NCBI GenBank assembly: GCA_964602455.1
Contig: CAZRRG010000020.1
Coordinates: 1 to 29,734, forward strand
Reading direction: 5' to 3'
Length of the DNA stretch: 29,734 bases
From: JBBDIP01 sp964602455
GTDB lineage: Bacteria > Bacillota > Sulfobacillia > Fermentithermobacillales > Fermentithermobacillaceae
The notes under the pieces are model-generated. The model had not been told where the DNA came from and did not search any database. It saw only the letters and a list, made by a program, of their open reading frames with translations. A program made the translations under genes and the position numbers. This document shows, piece after piece, positions 25,249 through 29,734 of the stretch. How positions within the stretch are numbered: the first letter of the stretch is position 1; each line of letters begins with the position of its first letter.

Positions 25249-28200
25249 ATGAGAACTCTCAGGAAGACCATCAGCTTGCTTCTTGTTGCGGTGATGCTGA
25301 TCCTGGAGATACCGGCGGTTGCCATCGCCGCGGATGGGCTGGTCTACCAGCCAATGTACAACGATTACCCGATCTTCTCGGCCCAGACCAGAAGCAGCCT
25401 CGACCAGTTTATCGGGGCTGACGGGAACTCTGCTTTCAACCTTGTAGCCCGGTTCACGAAAGCATATGCCCTGGGCAGCTACCCCGCCCAACTGGACTTC
25501 TGGACCCAGCTAACGGGGCAAAACTACGCTTACTACCAGATGGCGTTCAACGACTTTGAAAAACGCATCGCGGCCTTGGGCGAGCTGGGGGTAGCGCTTC
25601 ACGCCCAGATCACCAACGACAAACACTGGAGCGCCAACCACTTCTTCAGCAAGGAGACCACGGCCAATATACTCAAGCTCTCTTCAGCGATGTACTCACA
25701 TCACAGCAACTTCGGGAAGAACCTCCATTCCTATGACTCCATCGAGCACGCTTCTTCAGGTAACTACGCGTACACCGATTCCGGAAACGCGTTTCCGAGC
25801 ACGGGGACGGGTACCTGGCAGATCCAGGGCTTGACCCTAGAACACCGCCTCTCGGGCGATTTGTGCGGTAATGCCAACACGAGCAATATCGCTGTTATGC
25901 TGGCCGACCTTGCGGGGCCGACCGTGCAGTCCGTATACACCACGGCTGACTCCGATCCATCTTCCGCCAAGCACGATAGGTTCAAGGCGGGCGAGACCAT
26001 ATACGTACATCTCAAGTTCGATGAGCCGGTGAGGCTGTCCACGGACAACGCGGCGGACTTGGCGGGCCTTACTCTGAACATGGCCATAGCCGACACAGAG
26101 ACCGGCGCCCAAGTCGGCGGGGCTTCGGTCACCGCCAACGTTGTGAGCCTCATAGGCGACACCATTACGTTCAAATGTGTAGTACCCACAACCATCAGCA
26201 TCTCGGGCCAGCCCGTAACCACCAACCATTACCTGTTGTCGGTGACTATGAGCGACCAGAGCTGGGTCACGGCCAACATCAATGCTTTCGACCTCACATA
26301 TGTCTATGAAGACGGGACCGGGAAGCACACCATCGCTCCCAAGGATCCCGCCAACAACCAAACCCTCGTCAAGACGTCATCCCTGATAACCGACTTCGCC
26401 GGAAACCCGGTGGCGCGGTCCACTACGCCCATCTATTTCGACAAGCCGTGCTACATGGATAACGTGGCCCCGACGGTCGTCTCTGTGACGCCGGTCGCGG
26501 TAGAGAAGAACCCGAACAGCGACTTTGCCGGGACGGGGCAGACCTTCATGACCGTTGGCGACAAGATCGAGATCACGGCTGAGTTTAGCGAGGAGATGCA
26601 GTTCTACAACGCTGCAACCAGGACCTACGGTAGCATCGCGACCAACACCCCCGGTGATCCCGGGTATGCAGCCTACCGTGTGGGATACCTCAAGGCTGAG
26701 CTCAACCTCATGGACGACCAAGACCACCGGATAGTCGTGTCCGGGACTCGAGCGGTAACCTCGTCGTCAGGGGTAAACGGCATTAGGACTACCAAGGTGA
26801 CATTCGAACTCACGGTCCCGGCGGGAGCCCGCCCCATGACAGGCCAAGAGGCGTATCCTCTCGGGATCCACAGGATATACGTGGATGGCGCCCCGTATCC
26901 GCTCTGCGACTCCCGAGGCAACGCGTACAATACAGAAGCCCTCCTGTTGGGAGATGGAGGACCGACTATCACCAGGCAGCTGCGGCTCGATACCCTCGCG
27001 CCGGTGGTCAGCCCACAGTTCATTGGCACTAGTGGACAACCCGACTTCTACCTCAAGGTTGTGGTCGATGACGACCAGAGCGGAGGAGCGACGTTCGCCA
27101 GCGGCTCAACCGGGATGTTCGGTACGTTCGAATGGGCGAACGGCGGTGACGGAAACCAGAACTCTGTGTACGAGTACGCCTACGTGAGTTCAACCACAGT
27201 GCCTGATGAAAACCGGACCTACATGCAGGCGACTGAGGGTGAACCCGTAGCTGGTCTCATCCAGTTGGAGGGTGATGGTCTCTACATCCACTTCAGGTCG
27301 CTACCCGGACAGGATTACAGCATCGTGAATAGCAAGGTTAACCTTCAGGTCTATGACAGAGCCGGGAATACGGGTGTGACGACGGTAGCGCTCGATGATT
27401 ACCGTTTCGACAACGTCGGCCCTGTTGTGACTGAGGCATCCCGTGCCAATCTGCTGGATGCCGTCGATGACGCTGGCGAACTCACGGCCTCGATCAGGGT
27501 CAAGGACGTAGCAGGGAAGGTCGCCGAAATCGAGTACCAGTGGGTTAAGTGGACAAGTGACAGCCCTCCCGATGCCGAATCGGTATGGCAGCCCGCTGCC
27601 TACACGGAGGACGGCGTCTACAAGACTTTCAACGCCTCAAAGCCGGGGCTCGCGACCGGTCAATTCCACAAGTACTCATTGTTCGTGCGGACGCTGAACA
27701 GCGCGATGGGCGAGATCCCGGAAGGCACAACCCGGTTCGACTACGAGTACGATCTGGAGAAACCGGAGCACAGTCTGGAGTTCGTCACTTCGCCTGACGG
27801 TTTCCACGCAAAGCACAGCATCATCTTCACGCCGGGTCCATCGAAGGAAGTTGATATGGGTAGCGGGCCGGAAACAAGAACCCCGACGACCATAGTTATG
27901 ATTAAGGTACCGGGACAGGCCAACCGTTACTACGTAAAGAGCGCCGTAATGCCGAGTAACAGTGCCGTCGAATCGGGACACCCGGATATCTTCGACATTC
28001 CTCACTCGGGGTCAATCGATGCCTCGTACTTCGAAGACTGGCATCTTGCGGAAGTGACTTCCGATGAAACCGGCACTCTTATAACTAGCATAGCCGACCT
28101 CTATGCGACCCGCGGAGCTGCGGGTTCAGCATTGCCCGGCGAGCACTCCGCCCTCCAGTACCTCATGAACGCCTACTACGGTGAGCTCAACCTGCGGCTA

Positions 28201-29734
28201 ATAGCGGCCTATGAGGAGGACCTCACGGTTGAGGACGCCGAAACGAAGTCGGTAGCGATCCCTAACGCCCTTGTGGCCGACTACTCATACACGTTGAAGT
28301 CGGCCTATGCCGGCGACATTTACTACGGAGACTGTGCCTACAGGTTTGAGGTCACCCCGATCCTGCCGGACGGCTCCGAGGAAGATCCCAGCACCTATGC
28401 CGGCAGAACGGTTCTGGGGAAATCGATGAACACACTCCCGCCTGTGGACGACTACGCAGAAGATGCAGACTACACAGGGATGTTCGGGACCATGCGGAGC
28501 CTCGACGGCGTCAAGCTGAAGGTCGAACTCGAGAACCTCAAGATGCCGGATTGGGGAACCGCTGACCTGGCCGGCATCTATGTCCAGATCGATAGGGAGT
28601 ACTACGCCTGGGATCCCATGGACGATTGTTGGATGCCCTACTATGACGATAGCCTCTACACGACCACGCTTCCTGCTGTGGCTAGCCAGGTTTTCGAGAT
28701 CCCGGCCGGGGTCTGCGATGAGCCAGCCATTTACCATATCAAGATGTTCGTTAGATCCCTCGCCGAATCGGCACATTCCGCCACCAGCAGAATCGAGAGG
28801 ACGGTTCACGGATACATCGAGAAAGCAACTGTGGGCAGTTACGGCGTGGTCAAGTCCACGACGGAGGTAGGGGCCGGAGAGGCCTCAGTGCAGCTGGAGC
28901 ACGCTTACCCTCTCGGTTCGTCTCCTGCCCCTGAGGTGTACCTAAGCGGGTCAGGCAAGACTGCGCTCACATTCCATGCCGAGTTTGTGCCCACTCTGTA
29001 CCCCCAAGTTGGCGCTGCGGCGGGGGAAGGCTTCACCCGTATATACATGCGACTCAGCGCGAACGGCAAGGAGACTGGTTGGGTAAGGATGAGCGCTTCC
29101 CCCGGCGATGACGCTCCTTACCCATACCCGTGGGCTCCCTACGGCTATGGCGAGGCTACGTTCAGCGCCGTGGCCCTGTCGGCCCTTGGCCTACAGGACG
29201 GAGACGAACTGATTTACGAGGTAATGACGACAACGGGAGTCGCGGCCATAGAGTGGGATCCCGACACGCAGAAGGCTGTGACCACGCTTGAGCCGTACAG
29301 TCCCCCTGCTCGGTCACTGACCGTCAGGATCAGCAATGAGCCGCCTGTGTTGGAGATGCAGCTCGTGCCCATGACGCCGGTAAAGAGCTCCTCCGGGGTC
29401 CTCGCCACGGTCAAGAGTCTGACCAGCCCCAACTCGCCGATCGATACTGTGGTCCTGAAGTACAGGAAGGGTGCGGCGGGAGCCCTGACAGACTTCGCGC
29501 TCGGCGACCCCATCACGCTCACCGAGAACGATACGTACTACTTCTTCGCCTACGACAGGTTCGGCAACGTCACTGTTGTCACGAAGACTGTGGACTGGAT
29601 CGACGATAGCGCCCCCACCGTGGGAGTGTTCGACAACTCGTCGGGCAACCTATTCGACCTCACGGTGGCGCTGGACGACGCCAGCCCTGTCTCCCTCGCG
29701 CTTCAGCACGAAGAAGACTATTGGGAGAATGTCC
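25249..29734 (+). CDS. Giant secreted multi-domain surface protein (copy 2), 3'-truncated by the window edge
   Basis: The frame is open without a stop from ATG 25249 to the end of the window (1495 codons). AAGGAGG at 25233-25239 is nine bases upstream; an in-frame ATG at 25240 abuts that site and is less likely. The N-terminus is a plain signal peptide (MRTLRK, hydrophobic core, AIAA-D). The rest is collinear with copy 1: FKAGETIYVHLKFDEPVR at residue 245, SSLITDFAGNPV, YPLGIHRIYVD, and FFAYDRFG with Asp at 1436, against 299 and 1481 in copy 1. Distances between matched motifs are nearly equal (1191 and 1182 residues). It lacks the Gly/Ser-rich linker of copy 1. If the C-termini correspond, about 1,000 residues, including the Ig-like array, lie beyond the window. 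It is probably a surface adhesin or structural protein of unknown ligand. Confidence 0.85.
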   Translation, partial: MRTLRKTISLLLVAVMLILEIPAVAIAADGLVYQPMYNDYPIFSAQTRSSLDQFIGADGNSAFNLVARFTKAYALGSYPAQLDFWTQLTGQNYAYYQMAFNDFEKRIAALGELGVALHAQITNDKHWSANHFFSKETTANILKLSSAMYSHHSNFGKNLHSYDSIEHASSGNYAYTDSGNAFPSTGTGTWQIQGLTLEHRLSGDLCGNANTSNIAVMLADLAGPTVQSVYTTADSDPSSAKHDRFKAGETIYVHLKFDEPVRLSTDNAADLAGLTLNMAIADTETGAQVGGASVTANVVSLIGDTITFKCVVPTTISISGQPVTTNHYLLSVTMSDQSWVTANINAFDLTYVYEDGTGKHTIAPKDPANNQTLVKTSSLITDFAGNPVARSTTPIYFDKPCYMDNVAPTVVSVTPVAVEKNPNSDFAGTGQTFMTVGDKIEITAEFSEEMQFYNAATRTYGSIATNTPGDPGYAAYRVGYLKAELNLMDDQDHRIVVSGTRAVTSSSGVNGIRTTKVTFELTVPAGARPMTGQEAYPLGIHRIYVDGAPYPLCDSRGNAYNTEALLLGDGGPTITRQLRLDTLAPVVSPQFIGTSGQPDFYLKVVVDDDQSGGATFASGSTGMFGTFEWANGGDGNQNSVYEYAYVSSTTVPDENRTYMQATEGEPVAGLIQLEGDGLYIHFRSLPGQDYSIVNSKVNLQVYDRAGNTGVTTVALDDYRFDNVGPVVTEASRANLLDAVDDAGELTASIRVKDVAGKVAEIEYQWVKWTSDSPPDAESVWQPAAYTEDGVYKTFNASKPGLATGQFHKYSLFVRTLNSAMGEIPEGTTRFDYEYDLEKPEHSLEFVTSPDGFHAKHSIIFTPGPSKEVDMGSGPETRTPTTIVMIKVPGQANRYYVKSAVMPSNSAVESGHPDIFDIPHSGSIDASYFEDWHLAEVTSDETGTLITSIADLYATRGAAGSALPGEHSALQYLMNAYYGELNLRLIAAYEEDLTVEDAETKSVAIPNALVADYSYTLKSAYAGDIYYGDCAYRFEVTPILPDGSEEDPSTYAGRTVLGKSMNTLPPVDDYAEDADYTGMFGTMRSLDGVKLKVELENLKMPDWGTADLAGIYVQIDREYYAWDPMDDCWMPYYDDSLYTTTLPAVASQVFEIPAGVCDEPAIYHIKMFVRSLAESAHSATSRIERTVHGYIEKATVGSYGVVKSTTEVGAGEASVQLEHAYPLGSSPAPEVYLSGSGKTALTFHAEFVPTLYPQVGAAAGEGFTRIYMRLSANGKETGWVRMSASPGDDAPYPYPWAPYGYGEATFSAVALSALGLQDGDELIYEVMTTTGVAAIEWDPDTQKAVTTLEPYSPPARSLTVRISNEPPVLEMQLVPMTPVKSSSGVLATVKSLTSPNSPIDTVVLKYRKGAAGALTDFALGDPITLTENDTYYFFAYDRFGNVTVVTKTVDWIDDSAPTVGVFDNSSGNLFDLTVALDDASPVSLALQHEEDYWENV

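Overview
The window looks like a stretch of chromosome from a fairly GC-rich, S-layer-bearing bacterium. It is most probably an anaerobic member of the Bacillota (Firmicutes, Clostridia/Limnochordia-like). The reasons are SLH anchor domains on two proteins, a Gram-positive-style secreted foldase lipoprotein, a MalT/LuxR-type regulator, frequent TTG/GTG starts behind strong GGAGG ribosome binding sites, and no rRNA, tRNA or phage structural genes. The lineage is an inference from gene content only.

Layout. (1) 1-820: the C-terminal three quarters of an opine-dehydrogenase-family enzyme, cut by the window edge. (2) 821-3319: a repeat-rich, gene-poor stretch. It has a cluster of CCGCCACG/CGTGGCGG hairpins (895-1029), then two near-identical arrays of short palindromic units (1179-1538 and 2794-3110). 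The arrays bracket a lone PD-(D/E)XK nuclease-like gene on the minus strand (1672-2682). (3) 3320-19762: a tight three-gene plus-strand operon, about 16.4 kb, encoding a 2555-residue secreted Ig-like-repeat protein with no visible anchor, a 2266-residue secreted protein with three C-terminal SLH domains, and a secreted subtilisin-family protease with SLH-like domains. (4) 19763-20258: non-coding DNA with a cluster of 13-bp palindromes of form RTCA-N5-TGAY. (5) 20259-20876: a HEAT-like repeat protein, convergent with (6) 20930-22027 (minus strand), a trigger-factor-like peptidyl-prolyl isomerase lipoprotein. (7) 22300-24759: a MalT-type ATP-dependent LuxR regulator. (8) 24908-25165: a small DUF2442-like protein. 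(9) 25249-29734: a second giant secreted protein, collinear paralogue of the 3320 gene, running off the right edge.

How the genes may work together (inference). The two SLH proteins would be held at the cell wall or S-layer. The giant Ig-like proteins have signal peptides but, where the C-terminus is visible, no anchor of their own, so they may be displayed by binding the SLH partner. The SLH protease could mature or turn over these proteins, and the lipoprotein foldase could help fold such large exported chains. The MalT-like regulator and the RTCA-N5-TGAY palindromes (with partial matches upstream of both giant genes) are candidates for control. The most interesting object is this giant-surface-protein module with its diverged second copy; its function cannot be read from the sequence.
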